45,457 bases of DNA. Origin: an uncultured Clostridium sp. Its GTDB lineage: Bacteria; Bacillota; Clostridia; Lachnospirales; Lachnospiraceae. The number at the start of each line of letters is the position of its first letter. The stretch's first letter is position 1. The notes under the pieces were generated by a model. That model had not been told where the DNA came from and did no database searches. It saw only the letters and a program-made list of their open reading frames with translations. Positions 33,936-42,340 of the stretch are shown piece after piece. The stretch lies in the NCBI GenBank assembly GCA_900544905.1, contig UQXF01000012.1, positions 1-45,457 on the forward strand, given 5' to 3'. The position numbers and the translations under genes are program-made.

Positions 33936-34589
33936 TTATCCGACTGCTTTATCCTTTAACCGCTTTACAACCTCCTCTTCCTTTTCCTCTTCCTCGTTGT
34001 AAGGGGCAGCAACCACAATCAGTGTAACCCCCAGTTCCATCGCCGCCTCCATTTTTTCAAGGAAACCGCTGGAAATACCGGAATCCTTTGTCACAAGATA
34101 CCGTATATTATAATCCTTAAGGGTTGCATAATTCATCATTTTGGAAAACGGTCCTGTCATTCCAATCAGATGCCTGCCGGAAATCCCTAAATTTTCACAT
34201 GCCTTTACAATACCACCATTTGGAAGAACTCTGGAATACAACCTTTCCTTATAATCTGCAAGCTTTGTATATTCGTAAAGCTCCAATGCACCGGTTGTGG
34301 TTAAAACATTTCCCTGTGTTTCCTGTAAATATTCCACAGCAGCTTTAATACTCTCTACAATGATGATACGGTCACTGTTATTATTTTTGTCCAGTTCGCC
34401 GGGTACAACCAGCTCACCCCTGTTAGCCAGCTCGTTAATCGCTGCCAGCTCGCCCTTCACTGCCAGTTTCCCCTTCACTGATAATTCTCCCTTTACTGCC
34501 AAGCCCGTTCTCGGAATTGCAAGCTCGCCGTTTTTGCGGATTACCATCTCTTTCTTTTCTTCTTCCTGACCATTACCCTGATGTGCCAT
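33936..34589 (-). CDS. Half-length CobK-like (precorrin-6A reductase C-domain) protein with hexapeptide repeats
   Basis: 217 residues. Residues about 73-197 match the C-terminal half of precorrin-6A reductase CobK/CbiJ: LTTTGALEL, RVLPNGGIVKACENLG, MTGPFSK, YLVTKDSG. The N-terminal Rossmann half (GGTxEG motif) is absent. Instead residues 29-64 hold six hexads of the form ELxVKG (GLAVKG, ELSVKG, KLAVKG, ELAAIN, ELANRG, ELVVPG). A Glu-rich end follows. Start ATG 34589 with GGAGG nine bases upstream; the space to asd (174 bases with a terminator) cannot hold the lost half. Reductase activity is doubtful; function unknown. Confidence 0.8.
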   Translation of the reverse strand: MAHQGNGQEEEKKEMVIRKNGELAIPRTGLAVKGELSVKGKLAVKGELAAINELANRGELVVPGELDKNNNSDRIIIVESIKAAVEYLQETQGNVLTTTGALELYEYTKLADYKERLYSRVLPNGGIVKACENLGISGRHLIGMTGPFSKMMNYATLKDYNIRYLVTKDSGISSGFLEKMEAAMELGVTLIVVAAPYNEEEEKEEEVVKRLKDKAVG

Positions 34590-34683
34590 TTTAAGATACC
34601 TCCTAATCCATACGATTTACCTGTTCTCCCTCATATAAATGAAATTATACACCTTTTTTTACAGTGAATAAAGTCCCAAAAGA

Positions 34684-34705
34684 AAAATGCCGGGACTCCC
34701 GGCAT
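34684..34705 (-). terminator. Terminator after asd
   Basis: ATGCCGGG (34687-34694), loop ACT, CCCGGCAT (34698-34705), followed on the minus strand by TTTTTCT. It separates asd from the CobK-like gene. Confidence 0.85.
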
Positions 34706-34763
34706 CTTTCAAGCGTTTCTGTTCATTTATACCTGCTTCTATACATAATGGATTAGAAGCATA

Positions 34764-35855
34764 TTACTTCTTAGTGATATATCCCTGTGCCTTCAAAAGC
34801 TCTGCACAAAGAACTGCACCACCGGCAGCGCCACGCACCGTGTTATGGGAAAGACCTACGAATTTCCAGTCATATACGCTGTCCTCGCGGATACGGCCTA
34901 CGGAAATACCCATGCCGTTCTCATAATCCACATCCAATGCTACCTGTGGACGGTTATCCTCCTCCATATACTGGATGAACTGCTTCGGAGCACTTGGCAG
35001 TCCTAATTCCTGTGGGACACCCTTATATTCCACCAATTTTTGGATTAACTGCTCCTTGGTAGGCTGTTTCTTAAACTTTACAAATACAGCGGCAGTATGA
35101 CCATTTAAAACAGGAACACGGATACACTGGCATGTGATAACCGGACTCTCGGCAGGCACAATCTCTCCCTTTTCCTCGTCAATATGTCCCCAGATACGCA
35201 GAGGCTCCTTCTCTGATTTTTCCTCCTCTCCGCCAATAAACGGAATAATATTGCCAACCATCTCCGGCCAGTCCTTAAAGGTTTTCCCTGCACCGGAAAT
35301 TGCCTGGTAGGTAGTTGCCACTACCTCATATGGCTCAAATTCCTTCCATGCAGTAAGCACCGGCGCATAACTCTGGATAGAGCAGTTTGGCTTTACCGCC
35401 ACAAATCCACGGGTTGTACCGAGACGTTTTTTCTGAAAATCAATAACCTTCATATGCTCCGGATTAATCTCCGGTACCACCATAGGAACATCCGGCGTCC
35501 ATCTGTGGGCAGAGTTATTAGAGACAACCGGAGTCTCGGTTTTTGCATAGGCCTCCTCAATTGCCTTAATCTCTTCTTTGGTCATATCTACAGCACTAAA
35601 TACAAAGTCAACCGTAGATGCAACCTCTTCCACTTCATTTACATTATGAACAATAATATCTTTAACTGCCTCCGGCATTGGAGTATCCATCTTCCAGCGG
35701 TCCCCAACTGCCTCTGCATAAGTTTTTCCTGCACTTCTCGGACTGGCTGCAATGGTTGTCACCTCAAACCATGGATGATTCTCCAACAATGCAATAAATC
35801 TCTGTCCTACCATTCCGGTACCACCTAAGATACCTACCTTTAACTTTTCACTCAT
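34764..35855 (-). CDS. asd: Aspartate-semialdehyde dehydrogenase
   Basis: 363 residues. Makes aspartate semialdehyde for lysine, threonine, methionine and diaminopimelate synthesis. NADP-binding GILGGTGMVGQRF, catalytic Cys in VKPNCSIQSY, and substrate-binding HTAAVFVKF and SHNTVRGAAGG. The length and PNCSIQ motif suggest the archaeal/fungal-like Asd subfamily. Start placed at ATG 35855 (GAGGAG seven bases before), not at the earlier in-frame codon. Monocistronic by the terminator at 34684. Confidence 0.96.
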   Translation of the reverse strand: MSEKLKVGILGGTGMVGQRFIALLENHPWFEVTTIAASPRSAGKTYAEAVGDRWKMDTPMPEAVKDIIVHNVNEVEEVASTVDFVFSAVDMTKEEIKAIEEAYAKTETPVVSNNSAHRWTPDVPMVVPEINPEHMKVIDFQKKRLGTTRGFVAVKPNCSIQSYAPVLTAWKEFEPYEVVATTYQAISGAGKTFKDWPEMVGNIIPFIGGEEEKSEKEPLRIWGHIDEEKGEIVPAESPVITCQCIRVPVLNGHTAAVFVKFKKQPTKEQLIQKLVEYKGVPQELGLPSAPKQFIQYMEEDNRPQVALDVDYENGMGISVGRIREDSVYDWKFVGLSHNTVRGAAGGAVLCAELLKAQGYITKK

Positions 35856-35927
35856 CGCTAAACTCCTCTTAATCTGTATTCCTGCGGGTTTCATAGCCCA
35901 ACAGTATGAAATCTACATTATAATACT

Positions 35928-37364
35928 CTAATCTGTTTCATTTAGCAAGTTTTTTATGCATTTTATGGCAATACAAAATTCCACACCGTCCTCCATGTTT
36001 TGAACTGAATAGTAGCCCTTATGTGCCTCCACAACCTCCTTCACAATAGAAAGTCCCACACCGGAGCCCTGTTTTCCTCTTGTCCGCACCTTGTCCACCT
36101 TATTGAATGCTTCCCATATAGAAGATAATTCCTCATCCGGTATGAAGCTTCCCGAATTGTATACCCGTATTTCATAATAATCCTGCTTTTTCTCTCCCCT
36201 TATCCGAATCAGCATTTTATCTGTATTGCCATGGAAAACCGCATTGCTGATTAAATTATACACGGCACGTTCCAGCAGAAGATAATCTGCCCACAGCCAA
36301 TCCTCCCTGTGATACTCTTCCACATATTGAATGTTTTTTTCACTGTTTTCTTCGTCAAAACGCTTATGCAAGGACTGGAATAACTGCCCGGCTGTAAAGC
36401 TCTCAATGTTCAGTTCGCTTGTCTGCTGTTCCAGCTTCGATAAATCCAGCATTTCCTTTACCAGCATATCCACCCTGCCGCTTTCATCCGATATAATTTC
36501 ACAGTACTGCAGTGCCTTTTCCGGGTTCCTGGAAATAACAGACTTCAGCCGGTCTGCGTATCCCATTATAACGGCAACCGGTGATTTTATCTCATGGGAG
36601 AGGTTCCGCACCAGCCGTTTTCGGTTTTCCACGTCATTTTGCAGCATTTCCAGATTCTGCTCCAAATGTCCCGACATTTTATTAATGGATTCTCCCAGCT
36701 GTCCCAATTCATCTTCTGTCTGAATGTCCACCTTGGTATCAAATTCCAGGTTGGAGATATGCTCCGCCGCCACCGTCATTTTTTCAATTGGCACTACAAT
36801 CCGGCGGCTCAAACGGGACACCACTACATAACCAATCAAAACCAGTATAATCCCTACCACAGCATCAAACATAATTGCGGAATAGGTGGCATTCTGCATG
36901 CTTCGGTAAGAACGGGATAATATTGCATACCGGTTATCTCCAATTTTTTTAATTAACTTTATATTAATCTGATTTGTATCCCCTTTGATTCTTGTCAGAG
37001 TTACCGCTTTCCCATTTTCTATTTTTTTAAAATTGGAATCAAACAGTTCATTTGTAACTGTGCCCAGTTTGTTTTTCTGGTAATCCGTCACTCTGGTTGT
37101 ACAGATAATCTTTTTCTTGCCATCTATTATCGTAACCTGGGTATTCATATCATCACTGACTGACTCTATATATTTCATAAATTTTTCATCCGAATAATCG
37201 TTCCTGCTCTCTATGGACAGCACAATTTCCTTCATCTGCCTTTCATTTAAATAGGCAGAAAACGGTACCATAAAAAAATAAGTCAATATAATATTTAACA
37301 GTACAAAGAAACCAATTAATGCCACACCAATAAAACAAATTTTCTTTCCTAACGACTTTTTCAT
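35928..37364 (-). CDS. Membrane sensor histidine kinase
   Basis: 478 residues. TM1 about 9-33, external sensor domain about 35-160, TM2 about 163-183, HAMP, then H-box with phospho-His about 257 (NLSHEIKSPVAVIMGYADRL in the window 254-273), N-box NAVFHGN and G-box GKQGSGVGLSI. The ATG overlaps the regulator stop (ATGA), and GAGGAG in the regulator's end is its ribosome site. Pairs with the regulator encoded upstream. Signal unknown. Same layout as the kinase at 6860-8380, but a distinct sensor domain. Confidence 0.95.
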   Translation of the reverse strand: MKKSLGKKICFIGVALIGFFVLLNIILTYFFMVPFSAYLNERQMKEIVLSIESRNDYSDEKFMKYIESVSDDMNTQVTIIDGKKKIICTTRVTDYQKNKLGTVTNELFDSNFKKIENGKAVTLTRIKGDTNQINIKLIKKIGDNRYAILSRSYRSMQNATYSAIMFDAVVGIILVLIGYVVVSRLSRRIVVPIEKMTVAAEHISNLEFDTKVDIQTEDELGQLGESINKMSGHLEQNLEMLQNDVENRKRLVRNLSHEIKSPVAVIMGYADRLKSVISRNPEKALQYCEIISDESGRVDMLVKEMLDLSKLEQQTSELNIESFTAGQLFQSLHKRFDEENSEKNIQYVEEYHREDWLWADYLLLERAVYNLISNAVFHGNTDKMLIRIRGEKKQDYYEIRVYNSGSFIPDEELSSIWEAFNKVDKVRTRGKQGSGVGLSIVKEVVEAHKGYYSVQNMEDGVEFCIAIKCIKNLLNETD

Positions 37365-38035
37365 AATGTCTCCTCAAAGGAATAGCCAATTCCACGTATC
37401 GTCTTAATATAGTTGCCAGCCTCCCCAAGGCTTGCCCTTAACATCTTCACATGGGTATCAATGGTGCGGATGTCGCCATCATAATCATATCCCCAGATGC
37501 GGTCTAAAATTTTCTCCCTGGAAAGCACAATATTCTGGTTGTGTATCAAATACTCCAATAGCTGGAATTCCTTATTATTTAATACAACCTCCTTCTCATT
37601 GACATACACCTTATGGCCAACCGGGTCTATTTCCAGAATGCCGGTTTGTATACTGTCAAGGCTCTCTGCCTTCGTCAGCTTCAGCAGATTCCGGACCCGT
37701 TCCACCAGTATTTCATAGTGAAAGGGCTTACTGACAAAATCACTGGCACCCTGTCGCAGACAGGATAATTCGCTGGCAGAATCTCCCAATGCCGTCAGCA
37801 TTAAAACAGGAACCTCCGCTCTTTCCCGGATTTCTTCCAACACTGCCAGACCATCCAGCTTCGGCATCATAATATCCAGAATGATAAGTGCAATCTCAGA
37901 ATGCTCCCAAAAAATATCCAATGCCGCCTCTCCGTCTGCAGCCTCATATACCGTATATCCCTCTTCCTCCAATACTTCCTTGACCAGATTTCTCAACAGG
38001 TCGTCATCATCTGCAATTAAAATGCTAACCGCCAT
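37361..38035 (-). CDS. OmpR-family response regulator
   Basis: 224 residues. Receiver: IADDDDLLRNLV, phospho-Asp about 54 in ALIILDIMMPKLDG, Lys in VSKPFHYE. DNA-binding winged helix with NNKEFQLLEYLI and DIRTIDTHVKMLRASLG. Start taken at ATG 38035 because GGAG is seven bases before; an in-frame ATG at 38050 overlaps that site. Operon with the kinase at 35928-37364. Target unknown. Confidence 0.95.
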   Translation of the reverse strand: MAVSILIADDDDLLRNLVKEVLEEEGYTVYEAADGEAALDIFWEHSEIALIILDIMMPKLDGLAVLEEIRERAEVPVLMLTALGDSASELSCLRQGASDFVSKPFHYEILVERVRNLLKLTKAESLDSIQTGILEIDPVGHKVYVNEKEVVLNNKEFQLLEYLIHNQNIVLSREKILDRIWGYDYDGDIRTIDTHVKMLRASLGEAGNYIKTIRGIGYSFEETL

Positions 38036-38110
38036 TTTTTCTCTCCTCATTCTATAGAATACGACTCATAAGTATTTAAAGCTTATAACTATTTTATGAA
38101 ATACCGGTGT

Positions 38111-38153
38111 AAAAAAAGCCATATTATACACTCATGTATAACATGACTTTTTT
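38111..38153 (-). terminator. Terminator after serA
   Basis: Arms 38112-38130 and 38135-38153 match at 17 of 19 positions, loop CTCA, closed by A and T tracts. 39 bases after the serA stop; may also work for the opposite strand. Confidence 0.8.
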
Positions 38154-38191
38154 CATTTACCTCTTACAGAGAAATATTTTTCCGTCTCTCT

Positions 38192-39352
38192 TTAGATTAC
38201 TCTGACCTTTACAACGCCTTCAATGGCTGCCAGCTCTGTCCGGCTCGCCTCGTCTATCTCTGATTCCACATCCAGAATGGTATATGCCCAGTCTCCCTTT
38301 GACTTACTCACCATATTGGCAATATTAATGGATTTCTTGGAAAACACGCCGGTAAATCTGGTTAACATATCCGGTATATTCTTATGGCAGATTGCCACTC
38401 TGGCAGCAGTTGCACATACGCCGGCATCACATGCAGGGTAATTTACAGAATTTTTGATATTACCATTTTCCATAAAGTCTGCAATCTGTTTTACCGCCAT
38501 GATTGCACAGTTGTCTTCTGATTCCTCTGTGGAAGCTCCTAAATGAGGCAGTGTAATTACATTCTCTACCCCTGCAATGGCTGGATTTGGGAAATCTGTC
38601 ACATATTTTGCAACCTTTCCGGAAGCCAGCGCCTCCTTCATATCCTCATCATTTACAAGGATATCACGCGCAAAATTCAGAATACGGACGCCATCCTTCA
38701 TCATTGCAAACGCATCCTTATTCAGCATGCCCTTTGTACTGTCCAGAGCAGGTACGTGAATTGTGATATAATCACACTCTCTGTAAATGTCCTCCACATT
38801 GGTAATATGCTTAATATGTCTTGAAAGAGACCATGCAGCGTCTACTGATACATAAGGGTCATATCCATATACCTCCATGCCAAGACGGAATGCAATGTTG
38901 GCAACCTTTGCACCGATAGCGCCAAGACCGATTACACCTAATTTCTTGCCCTGAATTTCATTACCGGCATAGTTCTTCTTCTGCTTTTCAACCTTTTTTG
39001 CAATATCCGCATCTGCCGCATTTTCCTTTACCCAGTTATAACCGCCTATCAGGTCGCGGGAAGCAAGTAAAAGACCTGCAACCACAATTTCCTTTACACC
39101 ATTGGCATTGGCACCCGGTGTATTAAATACAACAATACCCTTTTCGGCACATTTGTCCAGGGGAATATTATTGACACCAGCACCTGCTCTTGCAATTGCG
39201 ACAAGCTTTTCCGGCAAATCAAGGTCATGCATAGAAGCAGAACGCACTAAAACGGCGTCTGCATTTTCCATGCTGTCTATAATTTCATAGTTATCTGAAA
39301 ACAAATCCAAGCCACAGGCGGCGATAGGATTTAAACAATTTACTTTCGTCAT
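38192..39352 (-). CDS. serA: D-3-phosphoglycerate dehydrogenase
   Basis: 386 residues. First enzyme of serine synthesis. NAD-binding LGVIGLGAIGAKVANIA, catalytic regions NTPGANANGVKE and FARDILVND, LPHLGASTEES with the active His. C-terminal ACT-like region (about 315-386: KKSINIANMVSKSKGDWAY) may sense serine. Start at ATG 39352, with AAAGGAG five bases before. It follows serC by 20 bases, forming serC-serA, and is ended by the hairpin at 38111-38153. Confidence 0.96.
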   Translation of the reverse strand: MTKVNCLNPIAACGLDLFSDNYEIIDSMENADAVLVRSASMHDLDLPEKLVAIARAGAGVNNIPLDKCAEKGIVVFNTPGANANGVKEIVVAGLLLASRDLIGGYNWVKENAADADIAKKVEKQKKNYAGNEIQGKKLGVIGLGAIGAKVANIAFRLGMEVYGYDPYVSVDAAWSLSRHIKHITNVEDIYRECDYITIHVPALDSTKGMLNKDAFAMMKDGVRILNFARDILVNDEDMKEALASGKVAKYVTDFPNPAIAGVENVITLPHLGASTEESEDNCAIMAVKQIADFMENGNIKNSVNYPACDAGVCATAARVAICHKNIPDMLTRFTGVFSKKSINIANMVSKSKGDWAYTILDVESEIDEASRTELAAIEGVVKVRVI

Positions 39353-39372
39353 GATGACTCCTTTCATATTCT

Positions 39373-40458
39373 CTACTTCGTGTTATTCTTCTCAAATTCC
39401 TTCATAAACTCTACAAGCTTTTCTACACCCTCAATCGGCATTGCATTGTAGATAGAAGCACGCATACCGCCCACTGTTCTGTGTCCCTTTAAGTTTACAA
39501 AGCCTGCTGCTGTAGCTTCCTTTACAAACTTGGCATCTAACTCCTCGTCACCTGTTACAAAAGGAACATTCATCAAAGAACGGTCTTCCTTCACAACCGT
39601 ACCCTTAAATAACTTGGAAGAATCCAGGAAATCATAAAGGATTGCAGCCTTCTTTTCATTGTGAATCTTCATGGCAGGAAGACCACCCATTTCCTTCACC
39701 CATTTAAATACCTTGCCACAGATATAAATGCCGTAGCATGGCGGTGTGTTATATAAGGAATCCGCATCTGCCTGGGTCTTATACTTTAACATGGTCGGAG
39801 TTCCCTCCATTACGTCATCACGGATTAAATCCTCACGGATGATAACTACCACAACTCCGGCAGGCCCAACATTTTTCTGAACACCAAAGTAAATCAATCC
39901 GTAATCCTCTACGTTAACCGGCTGTGACAAAATGTCAGAAGACATATCTGCCACCAAAATCTTACCCTTTGTATTTGGGAGCTTCTTATAAGTTGTTCCG
40001 TAAATTGTATTGTTATGGCAGATATATACATAATCTGCATCATCATCAATATCCAGATTACTGCAATCCGGAATATAGGAAAAAGTCTTATCGGCAGAGG
40101 ATGCAACCGCTTTTGCATTACCATATTTCTTTGCCTCTTCAAAGGCTTTCTTTGCCCACTGTCCGGTAATAATATAATCTGCAACACCATTTTTCATCAG
40201 ATTCATTGGAATTGCGGCAAACTGCTGGGATGCTCCTCCCTGTAAAAACAGCACCTTATAATTGTCCGGAATCTCTAACAAATCCCTTAAGTCCTGTTCT
40301 GCACTCTGGATAATCTCCTCAAATGCTTTTGAACGGTGGCTCATTTCCATAACACTCATACCTGTGCCATTGTAGTTAAGCATCTCATCTGCCGCCTGCT
40401 TTAACACTACCTCCGGCAGTACAGACGGTCCTGCTGAAAAATTGTAAACTCTTTCCAT
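39373..40458 (-). CDS. serC: Phosphoserine aminotransferase
   Basis: 361 residues. PLP enzyme converting 3-phosphohydroxypyruvate to phosphoserine. N-terminal FSAGPSVLP, PLP Lys in YFGVQKNVGPAG, substrate region LFLQGGASQQFAA. ATG 40458. First gene of serC-serA. The final serB phosphatase is not in the window. Confidence 0.97.
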   Translation of the reverse strand: MERVYNFSAGPSVLPEVVLKQAADEMLNYNGTGMSVMEMSHRSKAFEEIIQSAEQDLRDLLEIPDNYKVLFLQGGASQQFAAIPMNLMKNGVADYIITGQWAKKAFEEAKKYGNAKAVASSADKTFSYIPDCSNLDIDDDADYVYICHNNTIYGTTYKKLPNTKGKILVADMSSDILSQPVNVEDYGLIYFGVQKNVGPAGVVVVIIREDLIRDDVMEGTPTMLKYKTQADADSLYNTPPCYGIYICGKVFKWVKEMGGLPAMKIHNEKKAAILYDFLDSSKLFKGTVVKEDRSLMNVPFVTGDEELDAKFVKEATAAGFVNLKGHRTVGGMRASIYNAMPIEGVEKLVEFMKEFEKNNTK

Positions 40459-40557
40459 TTCATATCCTCCTATATGTTCCTTATAATATTATACGTTTGC
40501 TTTTGCAGCTTAGAAACAATTAATCTGCATTGTTCTTCTTATTTTTCTTCTGCTGTC

Positions 40558-42237
40558 CTATTTTTCCAAATCTTCCTCTGAGAAACAGGTTGCGATTGGC
40601 TGTCCTGCGGCAACCATTGGCCAAACCTTATCATCCTCATCAATCTGTGCATCAATCACACAAGGTCTTCCGACCTCTAAAGCCTGCTTAAATGCAGCTT
40701 CAAACTCAGCAATGGTAGTGGCTTTAAATGCCAAAGCTCCCATACCCTCTGAAATCTTAACGAAGTCAACCGCATCATTTAAAACGGTATTGGAATATCG
40801 CTTATCATAGAACAGGGTCTGCCACTGGCGTACCATACCCAGCACATGGTTGTTGACAACAACCTGGATAATCGGAATATTATAACGTACTGCCGTTGCA
40901 ATCTCATTCATATTCATACGGAAACAGCCGTCTCCCGCAATATTAACCACTACCTTGTCTCTTCTTCCGACCTTTGCACCGATACATGCGCCAAGTCCAT
41001 AGCCCATGGTTCCAAGTCCGCCGGAGGTCAACAGCTGTCTCGGCTCCTTGTATTTGTACATCTGGGCTGCCCACATCTGATGCTGTCCCACATCCGTTGT
41101 GATAATGGCGTCCCCTTTGGTCAGCTCATAAATCTTGGAAACAACCGTTGGACCGGTTAAAATATCGGTCGGATATGTACTCGGGTATTTCTGCTCCAAT
41201 GCAGCAATCTCTTCCAGCCACTCCCTGTTATCCTTCTGCTCAATTACCTGATTCAGTCTTACCAGTACTTCCTTTGCATCACCGACAATGCTTGCATCCA
41301 CAACGATATTCTTATTAATCTCTGCGGCATCAATATCAATCTGTACAATCTTTGCATCATTTGCAAATTTCTTCGCATTACCGATTACACGGTCTGAGAA
41401 GCGTCCGCCTACAACAATTAATAAATCGGAGGCTGTCACCCCAAAGTTGGAGGTCTTTGTACCATGCATACCCACCATACCGGTATAATGCGGGTCATTG
41501 CCATCCATAACACCCTTACCCATTAAGGTATCACAAACCGGCGCATCCAGAAGCTTTGCAAACTCCCTGAATTCCTTATAGGCACCGGAAGCAACCACGC
41601 CGCCGCCTACCATAATAAATGGCTTTTTAGATTTTTTAATCAGTCTTGCCACCTCTTCAATATCCGATTCCCTGATGGTATTGGTAACCGGAGTAATCTC
41701 TTCCGGCTTCTTATACTCATAATCAGCAAGATTTGCTGTGACATCCTTTGTGACATCCACAAGCACCGGTCCAGGTCTTCCGCTCTTTGCAATCTTAAAT
41801 GCACGACGGATAGTATCTGCCAGCTCATGTATATTCTTAACGATAAAGCTGTGCTTTGTAATCGGCATAACCACACCTGCAATATCCACCTCCTGGAATG
41901 AATCCTTACCCAGTAAGGAAACTCCAACATTGGCTGTAATTGCTACCAGCGGGATGGAATCCATATAAGCGGTGGCAATTCCGGTAACCAGATTCGTGGC
42001 TCCAGGTCCGGAGGTTGCCATACATACACCTACCTTGCCGGTAGCCCTTGCATAACCGTCTGCCGCATGGGAAGCTCCCTGTTCATGGGAGGTCAGTATA
42101 TGGGTAATCTCATCCTGATGCTTATAAAGCTCATCATATACATTTAAAATGGTACCACCGGGATAACCAAATACAGTATCAACGCCCTGTTCTTTCAGAC
42201 ATTCAATTATAATTTCTGAACCTGTTAACTGTTTCAT
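40558..42237 (-). CDS. ilvB: Acetolactate synthase large subunit
   Basis: 559 residues. ThDP enzyme at the head of branched-chain amino acid synthesis. Catalytic Glu in TSHEQGASHAADGYAR, FAD-binding middle domain, ThDP-Mg motif GDGCFRMNMNEIATA (440s-450s) and VVNNHVLGMVRQWQ. ATG 42237 with AAGGAG eight bases before. There is no ilvN regulatory subunit gene next to it. It lies 103 bases after ilvD on the same strand, with no terminator seen between, so cotranscription is plausible. Confidence 0.96.
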   Translation of the reverse strand: MKQLTGSEIIIECLKEQGVDTVFGYPGGTILNVYDELYKHQDEITHILTSHEQGASHAADGYARATGKVGVCMATSGPGATNLVTGIATAYMDSIPLVAITANVGVSLLGKDSFQEVDIAGVVMPITKHSFIVKNIHELADTIRRAFKIAKSGRPGPVLVDVTKDVTANLADYEYKKPEEITPVTNTIRESDIEEVARLIKKSKKPFIMVGGGVVASGAYKEFREFAKLLDAPVCDTLMGKGVMDGNDPHYTGMVGMHGTKTSNFGVTASDLLIVVGGRFSDRVIGNAKKFANDAKIVQIDIDAAEINKNIVVDASIVGDAKEVLVRLNQVIEQKDNREWLEEIAALEQKYPSTYPTDILTGPTVVSKIYELTKGDAIITTDVGQHQMWAAQMYKYKEPRQLLTSGGLGTMGYGLGACIGAKVGRRDKVVVNIAGDGCFRMNMNEIATAVRYNIPIIQVVVNNHVLGMVRQWQTLFYDKRYSNTVLNDAVDFVKISEGMGALAFKATTIAEFEAAFKQALEVGRPCVIDAQIDEDDKVWPMVAAGQPIATCFSEEDLEK

Positions 42238-42340
42238 TTTCCTATCTCCTTAATAAATACACTTATCCTAAATATATCCCTACAATCATAAATCCTTTAT
42301 ATAGGTTTTGTAAAGTAAATATTCAAATTTTTTTAAGTTA

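Noticed and set aside
34590..34763. Lost N-terminal half of CobK in another frame
   Set aside because: The interval holds the asd terminator and A/T-rich spacer; no GGTxEG-like coding could be seen.
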